In this document: positions 16,208 through 26,800 of the stretch, piece by piece
Layout of the letters: every line of letters begins with the position of its first letter
Numbering within the stretch: the stretch's first letter is position 1
Assembly: GCA_039105265.1 (NCBI GenBank)
Contig: JAPFFF010000023.1
Span: 1,178,001 to 1,242,000 of the forward strand
Direction: 5' to 3'
From: Tritrichomonas musculus
Lineage: Eukaryota; Parabasalia; Tritrichomonadida; Tritrichomonadidae
DNA length: 64,000 nt
Made by a program: the position numbers and the translations under genes
The notes under the pieces: generated by a model
Seen by the model: only the letters and a program-made list of their open reading frames with translations
Told to the model about the DNA's origin: nothing
Database searches by the model: none

Positions 16208-18121
16208 ATGACTTACGCAAATGTTCAATACCAAAATAGAGGCAATGATGAAGGAGATGTTTTAAACTTCTTCAACGACAAATTAAGGAATTTAATTCAA
16301 CGAAATAGTGGAGATAATACATTCTCAATTGTACAAGAAAATTGTCATGATAAAGATGAACCAGTTAATTTAAACACAAAAACAAAAATAAGATTAACAC
16401 ATTCTGCACACACTATGTCTCAAATAGAAAAAGGTTTTGTTGAAATATTTTTACAATTGAAACTCAAATTAGATGTTGCAGATCGACTTTTATATGACAA
16501 AACAAGTCGACATTTACAATATATATTTGTTGGATTTAAAGATGCAGTTGAATTAATTTCAGAAGCATTCTTCTGGGTTGATGGCAGATTAGTTGACAAT
16601 TATCATCAAAACGAAATGATTCGTGAATCTTTTGCATATAATAGTATTCGTGGAAAAGATGCCAAAAAAGCTTGTCCACATTCTCACTCATTATGGGAAG
16701 ATGTTTGTATGATGTCTCCAAATGTATGCGGAGTTTATATTCCAATTGAGAAATTCTTTAGTGCAGGAAAAGATGATGATTGTGTTTTCGCGGCCAACGG
16801 TGCTGCAGATGAAACAACAACAGAAAATATAAATCAAAATAATTTATTTAGGGCGGACAAAGAAGTTGATGTCGAAATTAAATTATGTATTCCATTCACA
16901 GACCAACTCGTTTTGCAAGCATGGAGACTTTATCCAAATAGAATTTTAGGAGAAATGGAAGAAGAAGTGAAATTTGCTACGTATGGTTTAGTTTGGTGCC
17001 AAGTTCATCCAAAGCATGTTGCTGAAGTGAAAAAGTTTTGGATGATGGATACAAAACAAACAGAATATGGTACACCAGATTTTCTTCCCATAACAAATCA
17101 TTTTGTTCAAATCAATAATCCTGCAATGATTGTTCAAAAAACAAGAAGACTTACGATGGAAAATGATCATGAATTCGGAGTTCCTGAGAATGGAGATAAA
17201 TTTTATGGTTTTTCAACGATGCCACGTGAGATTTTAAAGACAACATTGAAGGGTCCCCGAACAATAGAATATTCTGTTATTCCAGCAACATTAAAAGTCC
17301 TTGATAATGGATGTAAAATTACTCATTGTAAATCAAATTGTGCCGGATTTGGTATTAAACCAGATGTTATTCAAGCTTTGATGGAAACATTAAATGAACC
17401 AATTATTATTCCAGCTCAAGAATTAACAAGACATCAATTTGAAGGACATCCAAACACGTCAGGATTTAAACAATCAAAGACTGTTCCATTAAGAAATGCA
17501 ACAAATATTACAGTCATGTTCCCTCTCCATAATAATGATTACACGGTATTCCAAAACATTAATTATAAAGATGTTAAATTAATAGTAAATAAGAAAACAT
17601 ATCCCGAAACAGAATGGGAACACACATGGGATGCAAGATTTGTCCAATATCAATTAATGGCAAATGAATTGGACGGTATGATAGAACCAACACAAGAATT
17701 TATGGAATCAATATCAAAACCATTATCTCTCGAATTTGATAAGAAAGAACTCAGTCCGGACAGATATCGTTGCGCTTCAGACCCACCAGAAGGACACAGA
17801 TTTTTGATGTGCCCATTTGATAATACCAGTTTTGGTATCAATTTCCAACTTGAAAGAGGGAATGCAGGATATGTTTTTGATGGTATTGATACTGGAAGTC
17901 ATACAGTTTCTGTTGATTTCCATGGTTCCCCAATGAGACCCGGTGAAAGTGATGTCCTATTTTATCCAGATTTAGGCCCAGATTTGAAATGGAAAAAAGT
18001 CACTGATACTTCATCACCACCTCCACCAGAATTATGGATTTGCTCAGATACATATTGGACATGGTCCGTTCAAGATGGCGTTAGATATTACCAAAGAGGT
18101 ATTCCTGCAGGATACGAGTAA
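16208..18121 (+). CDS. Major capsid protein 1, double jelly-roll
   Basis: A 637-residue protein with the size and segment order of Polinton/PLV major capsid proteins. Segments typical of the C-terminal jelly roll: RNATNITVMFPLHNNDYTVF, a lysine-rich strand with NKKTYPETEW, RFVQYQLMANELDG, SFGINFQLERGNAGYVFDG and PPELWICSDTYWTW. The N-terminal half contains QNEMIRESFAYNSI, CPHSHSLWED and PFTDQLVLQAWRLYPN. The gene directly downstream, 44 bases away, encodes a diverged copy. A T-rich leader (TTTATTTTTTTTATTTACTG) precedes the ATG. Confidence 0.9.
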   Translation: MTYANVQYQNRGNDEGDVLNFFNDKLRNLIQRNSGDNTFSIVQENCHDKDEPVNLNTKTKIRLTHSAHTMSQIEKGFVEIFLQLKLKLDVADRLLYDKTSRHLQYIFVGFKDAVELISEAFFWVDGRLVDNYHQNEMIRESFAYNSIRGKDAKKACPHSHSLWEDVCMMSPNVCGVYIPIEKFFSAGKDDDCVFAANGAADETTTENINQNNLFRADKEVDVEIKLCIPFTDQLVLQAWRLYPNRILGEMEEEVKFATYGLVWCQVHPKHVAEVKKFWMMDTKQTEYGTPDFLPITNHFVQINNPAMIVQKTRRLTMENDHEFGVPENGDKFYGFSTMPREILKTTLKGPRTIEYSVIPATLKVLDNGCKITHCKSNCAGFGIKPDVIQALMETLNEPIIIPAQELTRHQFEGHPNTSGFKQSKTVPLRNATNITVMFPLHNNDYTVFQNINYKDVKLIVNKKTYPETEWEHTWDARFVQYQLMANELDGMIEPTQEFMESISKPLSLEFDKKELSPDRYRCASDPPEGHRFLMCPFDNTSFGINFQLERGNAGYVFDGIDTGSHTVSVDFHGSPMRPGESDVLFYPDLGPDLKWKKVTDTSSPPPPELWICSDTYWTWSVQDGVRYYQRGIPAGYE

Positions 18122-18165
18122 AAATGATTCATTAAGTAAAAATATTATTTTTTTGAATAACAAAA

Positions 18166-19980
18166 ATGACTTTTGAGAACGCAAGATATAAAAATTCGGG
18201 AAATAACGAAGGAGATATTACGGGCTTTTTTCAACATCATATGAAAACATTATTACAATTTAATAGTGGGGATAACACTTTTTCAACATTTTCCGAAGAA
18301 TTTCATGAAAAAGATATACCATTACCCATTGGTGAAAAAACACATTTGATGCTCACTCATCCAAATCACACAATATCTCAAATCGAAAAAAGTTTCATCT
18401 CAATGGAAATCGAATTTGAAGTCGGTTTTGAAAATATTCTTCCTTGGGGATGTTGGTACAAAAGCGTCCCGGATGGTGTTGATGATGGCGGAAATGCTCT
18501 TTATAAGATTGTTCCATTATCTGATAATCATATAATAAATCAGATATTTGTTGGTTTCAAGGATGCAGTTGAAATAATTTCCGAGGCTAGATTCTATTGT
18601 GATGGAAAATTAATAAATGAATATTATCAAAATGAGATGATCAGAGAATCTTTTGCATATAATTCCATTCGTACAAGAGATGCAAAAATATCATGTCCTC
18701 ATTCTCATTCATTATGGGAGAACGTATGCCAAATGTCTCCAAATGTATGTGGAGTTTATATTCCAATTCAAGATTTAGTTTGGACAAGGGATGGAAAGAG
18801 AACTTGGAAAAAAATAACAATGGAATTAATCATTCCTTTTACAGATCAATTGGTTTTACAAGCATGGAGACTTTATCCAAATATTATTGTAGGAGATATT
18901 GTTGAAGAAATCAGAACATCATTAGATGGGCTCGTTTGGTGTCAAATACCTCCCAAAAAAGTGGGGGAAATCAAGCAAATTTTAGAAAATGAGAGTCAGA
19001 AATATTTATTAGTAAATGAACCTCCTCTATCACAAAAATTTGTTCAAATTGGTCAAGAAGGAAAAATAATCATGACTCAAGAAGAAATAACTACGGGATC
19101 TGAAATCTGGGAAAAATGTACAACAACCATTTTTTCGTATGACAAAATATATAAAGTTGATTTTGGGAAAAATTCATTGATTGTGAATTCAAAGGTCAAA
19201 CCAATGATTAAAAAGGGAAGAACAAATTGTTTTGGGTTTGGCATTAAACCAGAATGTGTTGAAGAATTAATGGAAGTTTTTAATGAGGAAATTTATATTC
19301 CTGCTCAAGAATTAACGAGACATATTTTCGAACAAAAGCATACAGACAAAGGAATTGTTTGCTCAAAAATTGTTCCTTTAAGAAATGCAACAAATATTAC
19401 AATGATGTTTCCAAGACAAAATTCTGATATCACTTGTTATCAAAATCCAATGTACAAAAATGTTCAATTATTGATAGATAAAAAAGTTTACCCTCAACAA
19501 GAATTTGAAAATACTTGGGATGGCAGATTTGTGCAATATCAACTTTGTGCAAATGAATTGGATGGGGTTGAAGCTACTCAAGAATTTATGGAATCAATAT
19601 CAAGACCTTTAAATAACGTATATGACCATTCATTAAAAAGATTTAGTTCGGGTCTCTTTGATAATACAAGTTTTGGCATTAATTTTCAATTGGAAAGAGG
19701 AAATGCAGGTTATGTTTTTGATGGAATAGATACTGGTTGTAGAGGTGTTAAAATTGAATTTCATGGTTCTCCAATTGACATTGATGAAAATGTCAAATTA
19801 GATGAAAATGATACCTATTTATATCCACTTTGTGATGAAAATGATACTCCAAAATCAGCAAATGAACAACCTCAATTACCCCCTCCCGAAATGTGGATTT
19901 GTTCTGATACGTATTGGTCATGGTCAGCAGAAAATGGAGTTGAATATCATAAAGATGGAGTCCCTATTGGATTCGAGTAA
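18166..19980 (+). CDS. Major capsid protein 2, double jelly-roll paralogue
   Basis: A 604-residue paralogue of the preceding capsid protein, aligning end to end: GDNTFS near residue 40, QNEMIRESFAYNSIR, CPHSHSLWE, MSPNVCGVYIPI, PFTDQLVLQAWRLYPN, RNATNITMMFP, TSFGINFQLERGNAGYVFDG and the Pro-rich run before the final WICSDTYW segment. The two differ mainly in loop lengths. The start is set by the ATG after AAATATTATTTTTTTGAAT. Either copy could be the main hexon subunit, or they may form mixed capsomers. Confidence 0.9.
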   Translation: MTFENARYKNSGNNEGDITGFFQHHMKTLLQFNSGDNTFSTFSEEFHEKDIPLPIGEKTHLMLTHPNHTISQIEKSFISMEIEFEVGFENILPWGCWYKSVPDGVDDGGNALYKIVPLSDNHIINQIFVGFKDAVEIISEARFYCDGKLINEYYQNEMIRESFAYNSIRTRDAKISCPHSHSLWENVCQMSPNVCGVYIPIQDLVWTRDGKRTWKKITMELIIPFTDQLVLQAWRLYPNIIVGDIVEEIRTSLDGLVWCQIPPKKVGEIKQILENESQKYLLVNEPPLSQKFVQIGQEGKIIMTQEEITTGSEIWEKCTTTIFSYDKIYKVDFGKNSLIVNSKVKPMIKKGRTNCFGFGIKPECVEELMEVFNEEIYIPAQELTRHIFEQKHTDKGIVCSKIVPLRNATNITMMFPRQNSDITCYQNPMYKNVQLLIDKKVYPQQEFENTWDGRFVQYQLCANELDGVEATQEFMESISRPLNNVYDHSLKRFSSGLFDNTSFGINFQLERGNAGYVFDGIDTGCRGVKIEFHGSPIDIDENVKLDENDTYLYPLCDENDTPKSANEQPQLPPPEMWICSDTYWSWSAENGVEYHKDGVPIGFE

Positions 19981-20008
19981 AAGATTAATAATTTTTTTTA
20001 TTATAAAT

Positions 20009-20503
20009 ATGTCGAGATTAATTTCGTTTAATATAAACCCTGATATAAATGTTCAAACAGGTGCTGATAAAACTTATTTTCCTGTTCGAGGATGGAAATT
20101 GACTGGAGATGAAATTACAGCACAAACATTAAATTGTTTAAAAACAAGAGGATTTTATTTTAATCCTGCCAATAATCATTTTGCTTTTATGTATCCACAA
20201 GAATTTGTTTCCCCAAGTAATGTTGAAAAAGATAAATACATTATTTTTCAATATTGTAGATGCACGGTTGATGGTTCTATTTCTGGTGAAGTAGAAGTTC
20301 ATGCAAATTTTGTTCCACGAGATAATTATTGTGATTCCTTAGTTTATTATGCAAATTTACAAGTCCCAGATGATAATCGAAAATATAAAGTAAATAGTAA
20401 TCGAAAACAAGGTTTTGAAGTTTGGTTCACAGATGGAAAAGGAGATGGAACAAAAACTGTGATTCCAGATGATTTTGTTTTATTCTTGAAATTAATTTAT
20501 TGA
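20009..20503 (+). CDS. Candidate minor capsid (penton) protein, 164 residues
   Basis: The ATG at 20009 follows a TTTTTTTTATTATAAAT leader and gives a compact beta-rich protein (MSRLISFNINPD...). A longer frame opening upstream overlaps the capsid gene and is not used. Alternating hydrophobic strands run throughout, with DKYIIFQYCRC, EVEVHANFVP and DFVLFLKLIY at the end. The position directly after the major capsid genes and the size fit the single-jelly-roll penton protein of Polintons and PLVs. The assignment rests on context and strand pattern, not on a family motif. Confidence 0.6.
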   Translation: MSRLISFNINPDINVQTGADKTYFPVRGWKLTGDEITAQTLNCLKTRGFYFNPANNHFAFMYPQEFVSPSNVEKDKYIIFQYCRCTVDGSISGEVEVHANFVPRDNYCDSLVYYANLQVPDDNRKYKVNSNRKQGFEVWFTDGKGDGTKTVIPDDFVLFLKLIY

Positions 20504-20533
20504 GAGTATATGGGATAAAAATATTTTTTTGAA

Positions 20534-23500
20534 ATGAAAACAAAAATGACTGGGATATATTCAGCTGCAGATATTAAAAAATTGGTTTCTGGTTCTGGAG
20601 GTGGAACTGGAGGTGGAACAGGCGGAACACACAATCTTCATTTAACAGGTCAAACAACAATTGATGAAGTTCATTTTCCAAATTCAGATAAGGTATTTAT
20701 TGATGATTATCAGTTTACATTAGAACAATTCATAGAGTTTGTTTATGGTTTATTTGTCGATGAGACTGGACAAATCAAAGTTGATATGACTGATTACTTA
20801 CGAAAAGATGCTTTAACAGATTTGATCCTCAAAGGAATAACAACAATAAATGAAGTCCATTTTCCAAATTCTGAAAAAGTCCTATTTGATGGAGAAATCA
20901 CGATGTCAGAAGTAATGGGAACACTTGAAGACGTAGCAAATGTCAATTTTGACGAATTTGTTTCCAAAGATGATTTATTAGATTTAATCCTCAAAGGGAA
21001 AACAACATTTCAACCAAAAGAGAACCCAGAAAATTTGAACCAACAAGTTGCCGAATTTCAAGGAAAAGTCAATGTGAAAGGAGATTTAACATTTCCAAAT
21101 CCAAATCCAAATGCGAGGGCAGGTGATGTATCATTGAAGGATATGTATTTAAGACTGGATGAGATAGATGAAAATGCTGCAGATATCTCTCAAACGTTAC
21201 AAGAAAAAATAAATCAAAAAGTTCCATTGGATACTTACAATACAAAAATCACAGAAATTGAAGAATCGATTAAAACTGAGACCGACAAATTGGACAATAA
21301 AATTTCGGTTTATGATTTAACAACTGCAAATAAAATCAATGACATAAATGGGTCAATTACAACTCTTCAACAAAAAACACAGAATATGGATGACAAAGGA
21401 CAGGCAACAAATCTTCGGATTGATGGAGCAAAATTTGGTTTGGAATATTCGGATAAAAATCTTGACGTTTTATTTTACACAAGACCAAAATTTTATTCCG
21501 GAATTTGTTTTGTAGGTTCAGCAGGAAATGAATTAAGTAGTATTAATTTTAAATTTATTGATTTTAAACAGAAAAGTTATCTTCACATTCCAGATGGAAT
21601 TTGCCTGACAAATGACTCTTCTACGTTAAATGGCTTAATCTTGTATGAAAACGTGGAAAATGAACCGTATATCACTTTTAATCGAAAAATCCGTTGGATA
21701 GAAGAATCTGAGAAAACAGGAGCATCAATAAAATATTTTGATTGGGAATCAATGTCAAATACTCTCAATGATCTATCAAAACGATTAGTTAATCACCCTT
21801 TACCAGACCCAGATAATAACGGGAAAAATATAATTGTGACGAAATTCATTAGTAGACCATATTTTCCAGAAGGTTTTTGTTTAAAGTATAATAATCAAAA
21901 TATTTGGAGCAAAGAAATATTGGATAAATTATTTTCTGATCAAAATCAATTTCCAAATTATACTTTGACAATAAAAGATCCAGAAGATGACAAAAAAATA
22001 TACGAATATGATGTGACAAAATTTACCAAATCTCCATATTTCCCAGATGGTTTTTGGACAATGTTTGATGAAAAAATAATTTTTAGTGATGAAATATTTG
22101 AAAAACTAAAATATATTCATTTGACACACTATAAAACATCAAGTAATATTGAAAAAGATCATATTGAATTTGAAAGAATTGGATATTTTCCTGAAAGTTT
22201 TCGTTTCAAAACCAAACTTCCAAAAGATGGTAATTCTACAAATCCGAAAGATGAAATTGATTTCATTATTAGTGGAAAAGCATTAGGTAGTATGCTTCAA
22301 AAGAACTCAAATCAAAAAAGAATAGAGGCGAAGTATTTAGCAGACGCATCACATTTCTCAAAAAAAATAAAATATCTTCCATCGAATTCAAAACCTAAAA
22401 CTGCAAGAATTCAAACATTCGCTCTTGAGGATGTTCCCGAGACAACAACCGAAGAAGAAGATGTAAATGAAACAAATCAAAACACAAAAGAAATAACTGA
22501 TACAGATATCACAAAAGTATATCAAGAACATGAAGAAATTTGGAAAGAAACAATAGATTTCTTTTTTGAGAATATTGAAGGAACTTTTTGTGATTTGAAA
22601 GAGAATTATCCTACAAACAAGCAATTGGGTTATATCTGTAGGAATTCTTTATTTTGTGAATCCATGAAAAATAAAATACCATTAAAAGCATTAAAACCTC
22701 AAGAGTTAGCAAGTTATGGTTTTGTCGAATATGAACAAAGTGAACTCGAAATGTATGATGAAGGAGGTTATTTTGCGGTGATAATCGTTTCAGGAGAAGA
22801 AATATCTCAAACAAAATCAAAATTAGATATAACATTAAGAGGACTCAAACATTATCAAGCAAATCATTTTATTATCCATCTATTTGACAGACAAAGAAAT
22901 ATTAAATTATATGATTTAAATAGTATTGACCATGTTTTTGACCTAGTGTTATCTGGCAATAATTTAACGATAAATTCTGATTTATCATCTGATTTATACG
23001 ATTTCACATATTCAAATACTGAAGATGAATTAAAAGTAAGCATAACTGGAACATTAAAATTAAAATTAGTTGAAGATGTTGCAGATAATGAATACTGGAA
23101 TGAAGAACAAGGATGGGAAAAATATAATGATAGAGACCTTCAAAAGAGAGTTGTTGTTTATTATCAATTACCAATCAATGAAAATTTCAAAAATTATTTG
23201 GCATCTCTTGAGTCATCAAGTAGTGGGTCATCAAGTGGTGGTACCGTTGATACCAATACGTCATCAAGACTCTTATCTTTGGAAACACAATTCCAAAGTT
23301 TACAAAAATCAATTGTTGAAACAAATAATGCAATCAAAAAAGAAACAGACAAAGGTTATCAATCAGACGATACAGCAAAGACATTTTCACTCGAAACTCA
23401 TGGGGTTGAAGGTCAAGAAGTTGTTGAACAAGAGAATTTAACTTTTGATCAAGTATTGAAAAATTGGGTTGAGACAAATACAAAACAAATTGAATACTTA

Positions 23501-23764
23501 AATGGTGGGTTATCAGTATGTTGGGATGGAATAAATGCAATTGATGATGATATTGAATATTTGATGAAAAAAACATGCAATTGTGTGAATGAAACAAATT
23601 TACATCAATTAGATGATAGACTTAAAATTTTAGAAAAGAAATGTGAAAATATTGAAGGGGATACCCCAACTATTACAACAGGAGAGTTAACACTTGAGAA
23701 TTTAATGAGAGCTTATGATGAAAGAATTCGAATTTTAGAAAAGAAATGTGAAAATATAGTCTAA
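20534..23764 (+). CDS. Fibre/spike-like structural protein A, 1,076 residues
   Basis: After a Gly/Thr hinge (SGGGTGGGTGG, about residues 20-32) the N-terminal third repeats a TTI(D/N)EVHFPNS(D/E)KV element, then coiled-coil stretches (about 235-290), then several beta-rich blocks, each with a (Y)FP(E/D)(G/S)F motif (EGFCLK, DGFWTM, ESFRFK). A Ser/Gly-rich hinge and the repeated LEKKCENI coiled coil end the chain. The modular, coiled-coil and beta-repeat build is that of viral fibre proteins. AAATATTTTTTTGAA directly precedes the ATG. Confidence 0.7.
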   Translation: MKTKMTGIYSAADIKKLVSGSGGGTGGGTGGTHNLHLTGQTTIDEVHFPNSDKVFIDDYQFTLEQFIEFVYGLFVDETGQIKVDMTDYLRKDALTDLILKGITTINEVHFPNSEKVLFDGEITMSEVMGTLEDVANVNFDEFVSKDDLLDLILKGKTTFQPKENPENLNQQVAEFQGKVNVKGDLTFPNPNPNARAGDVSLKDMYLRLDEIDENAADISQTLQEKINQKVPLDTYNTKITEIEESIKTETDKLDNKISVYDLTTANKINDINGSITTLQQKTQNMDDKGQATNLRIDGAKFGLEYSDKNLDVLFYTRPKFYSGICFVGSAGNELSSINFKFIDFKQKSYLHIPDGICLTNDSSTLNGLILYENVENEPYITFNRKIRWIEESEKTGASIKYFDWESMSNTLNDLSKRLVNHPLPDPDNNGKNIIVTKFISRPYFPEGFCLKYNNQNIWSKEILDKLFSDQNQFPNYTLTIKDPEDDKKIYEYDVTKFTKSPYFPDGFWTMFDEKIIFSDEIFEKLKYIHLTHYKTSSNIEKDHIEFERIGYFPESFRFKTKLPKDGNSTNPKDEIDFIISGKALGSMLQKNSNQKRIEAKYLADASHFSKKIKYLPSNSKPKTARIQTFALEDVPETTTEEEDVNETNQNTKEITDTDITKVYQEHEEIWKETIDFFFENIEGTFCDLKENYPTNKQLGYICRNSLFCESMKNKIPLKALKPQELASYGFVEYEQSELEMYDEGGYFAVIIVSGEEISQTKSKLDITLRGLKHYQANHFIIHLFDRQRNIKLYDLNSIDHVFDLVLSGNNLTINSDLSSDLYDFTYSNTEDELKVSITGTLKLKLVEDVADNEYWNEEQGWEKYNDRDLQKRVVVYYQLPINENFKNYLASLESSSSGSSSGGTVDTNTSSRLLSLETQFQSLQKSIVETNNAIKKETDKGYQSDDTAKTFSLETHGVEGQEVVEQENLTFDQVLKNWVETNTKQIEYLNGGLSVCWDGINAIDDDIEYLMKKTCNCVNETNLHQLDDRLKILEKKCENIEGDTPTITTGELTLENLMRAYDERIRILEKKCENIV

Positions 23765-23802
23765 AAAGGAATAAAAAATATTTTTTTGGGTTTCAAAAAA
23801 GA

Positions 23803-26800
23803 ATGAGTTCACGAATAACAAAATTCTTAGGAGATATTGAATTTGAAGTTGATGGTCAAAAAAGATTGACTAGCAATTTCATTACTTCGGATGAGGCAAC
23901 TCAATTAATTCAAGACAAATTGAAAGATTACACTCCAAATAACCCGGACAATCCATCAACACCATCAATTGATACAACAGAATTGACATCAAAAATTGAA
24001 TCGAATTCAGAGAAGATTACAAAAATTGAAGAACAATTAACAGAAATCAAAAATAAACCATCCAATTCTGATTTCACGGTGTCTGAAGGCTATTCTGATT
24101 TTCATGTAACACGAGATAATTTAGTTGAAGAAGAAGACAATTATTTGAAAAAATTATCAATTCAAATGAATGATACTGATATTAATAAATTATTACAAAT
24201 TGATAATAGAATTGATGTATTTAAAATAAATTTGAGAAAAAAAATATTATTTGATGCAGATGGTCGTGTCATTCAGACACTTTCCATTTATGTAAAAAAT
24301 AAACATTTTGTTTGTCCTGAGGTTGTAAAAACAGATGGTAAAAAAGTGAGAATTCAAGAACAAAATTCTGTTAAACCATATATTGGTGTAGATAAAAATA
24401 TAGAAATAGATTTGAAATCTCTATTTATTCATGGTGAAATAAGTATTATTTATTTACTTCCATTAAATCAAATCGTTTTATCTCAACCATCAATAAAATG
24501 CGATATTATTGATTCCAAAAATAGCTTAAAATTACATGAATCCGATAATCTTTATCTCTATAAACCAAGTATCATTACTGAAGAAACATTAACTGATAAA
24601 AATAATGAAAAATTAGACGTTTACACAATGAAATGGAAAATTCCAAGTGATTATGTGATTCCAGAAGGGTTAAAATTTGAATTTAAAGAGCAATGTTTTG
24701 GAAATCATTGGACATTAGAATATAATAATGGAAGATGGATAGGAGCAAATGTAAAAGGGAAAATAAATGGGAAAATCATAAATAAAAGAAATGAGCAAGA
24801 CCCTGGAAAAGGAGAAAGCAAATATCAAGAAAGAGATGGAGCAGTTGTTATGATTAAAAAGTCTCCCATTAATATTTATGCTGCAACAAATAGAAAAGTT
24901 TGGAATGAGCCAATAATGAAAAAAATGTGGGAAGGTGCAACAATTCATCCAAAAATATTATTTAAAGATGGGACTATTGAGGAAGGAGAAAAATACGGAT
25001 TAACTTTCAAAATTGAACAATGGCTAGCACCATACTTTGATGGAGACATAAAATATGATTCATCTGTGATTCGTGCATATATTGATTCATTCTCAACGAA
25101 AAAAGATATTTTGAATTTTGATAATTGGGAAAGAGTTTATTTGGATTTCACTCTCAATGGTTCAACAGATGCTGCACTCAATCGTTTATCCTTTATTTGT
25201 GAAAATTTATATACTGGAGGTGCCGATTATGATAGAAATTATATGAGTCTCATTGGTGATTTGGATACAATTGAGAAATTAGATTTTGATTTTTATGATA
25301 GGCATGGTTTGGAAAATCAAGATTTGGTATTATATTTGAATAAGGAATTTGTCGATCCAATTGAAGAAATCACATGGGATTCAAAAACAAATCCATTTGA
25401 ATATATCATCAAACAACAATATTATGAGGTTTCACCAAATCCAAATGCAGCAACAACTTTATATACAGATTACAATATTACTTCATCAAAAATCATAACA
25501 GCAGACAATATTACGACAATGAGGTCTGATTTAAATCTTGTTTCGAATACCGTTGATGTTGTTTCCGTGGATGTTGATAATTTGGATAAATCTGTTGAAA
25601 GTTTGAAATCAAGAGTATCAAGAAATGAACAAATTACTCAACATTTAGAAGAAGATGTTGCAAATTTACGAATAATATCATATACTGCATTAGCATTTGG
25701 AATCGCTGGCTCAGTTGGAAGTGCAGTATCAATTGGAATGCAATTGGCTCCACAAGGAATAACTTTTTTAACTAAAACATTTCAAAATGCATCATTAGCC
25801 GGAGTTCAAGAGAAAGTTGGTGGATTTTTACAAAGAATCGAAAATAAATTAGATGATTGGTGGTTTAGAAAATCAGGATATCGTCATCTTGGAGAGATGG
25901 AATTATTTGATAATCCATCATTAGGAAGGAGAGCAATAACGACGGATTTAATCCCTTTATTAACTTGGTGTAATTCTGATTTACAAAAATTACCAGATGA
26001 TACTTTTGATGATGACTTTGATGATCCCTCAAAAGCAGTGTTATCCATTCGTGCAACCGAAGAAATGTGCAATCATTTTCGAGATTCATTAAAGATCCCA
26101 TTCAAATTATTAGCAAATAAAGTTAACGAAATTGATAGTTCAAATTTAGATTTTATTTCAAGAAGTGAATTAACAAGAATTGATACAATTGATATTGTTA
26201 CTCATTATCAAGATGAACAAGCTGCAGTTTTATTTCAAGCAGAAGATGAATTAAAAAATGGTATTTGTGTATTTAAATTATTCACATCTGAAGGTCAAAA
26301 ACGATTTTATTTCAAAATTGAAGAGGGTACCATAACAGAATATGAAGGGGTTGATACTACAATAACGATAGACAACATCACAATTGAAGGTCAACCAAAA
26401 TCGGAAGAATATCGTACAAAATATTTATCCAATATACGTAAAATTGATAAAAATATTATCATAACAGGAGAAAATGCTGACTATAAGATTGCTGGATGTA
26501 TCATTGAAAAGAATACATTTATTAGACTTTTAGTAGAGAAAACTCCAGCTGATATTGCTTATTTATCAGATATTGAAGCCTTAGATGAAAAAATCAATGC
26601 ATTAGCAGCAAATAGTCATCAAAATGATGTTGCAATGATGAGTTTACGAGGAAATGCAGATGAAGAATATCCAACAACTGACGAAGTAAATGCTGCTTTA
26701 GAAACAATTCAGCAAGAATTAAATAAGAAACCAAATATTGAAGAATTATATACGAAAGAAGAAGCGGATGCAAAATATGCGTTAAAAAGTGAATTAACAA

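Noticed and set aside
19802-20008. Upstream extension of the candidate penton gene
   Set aside because: It overlaps the end of the second capsid gene in another frame. The ATG at 20009 has the element's T-run leader.
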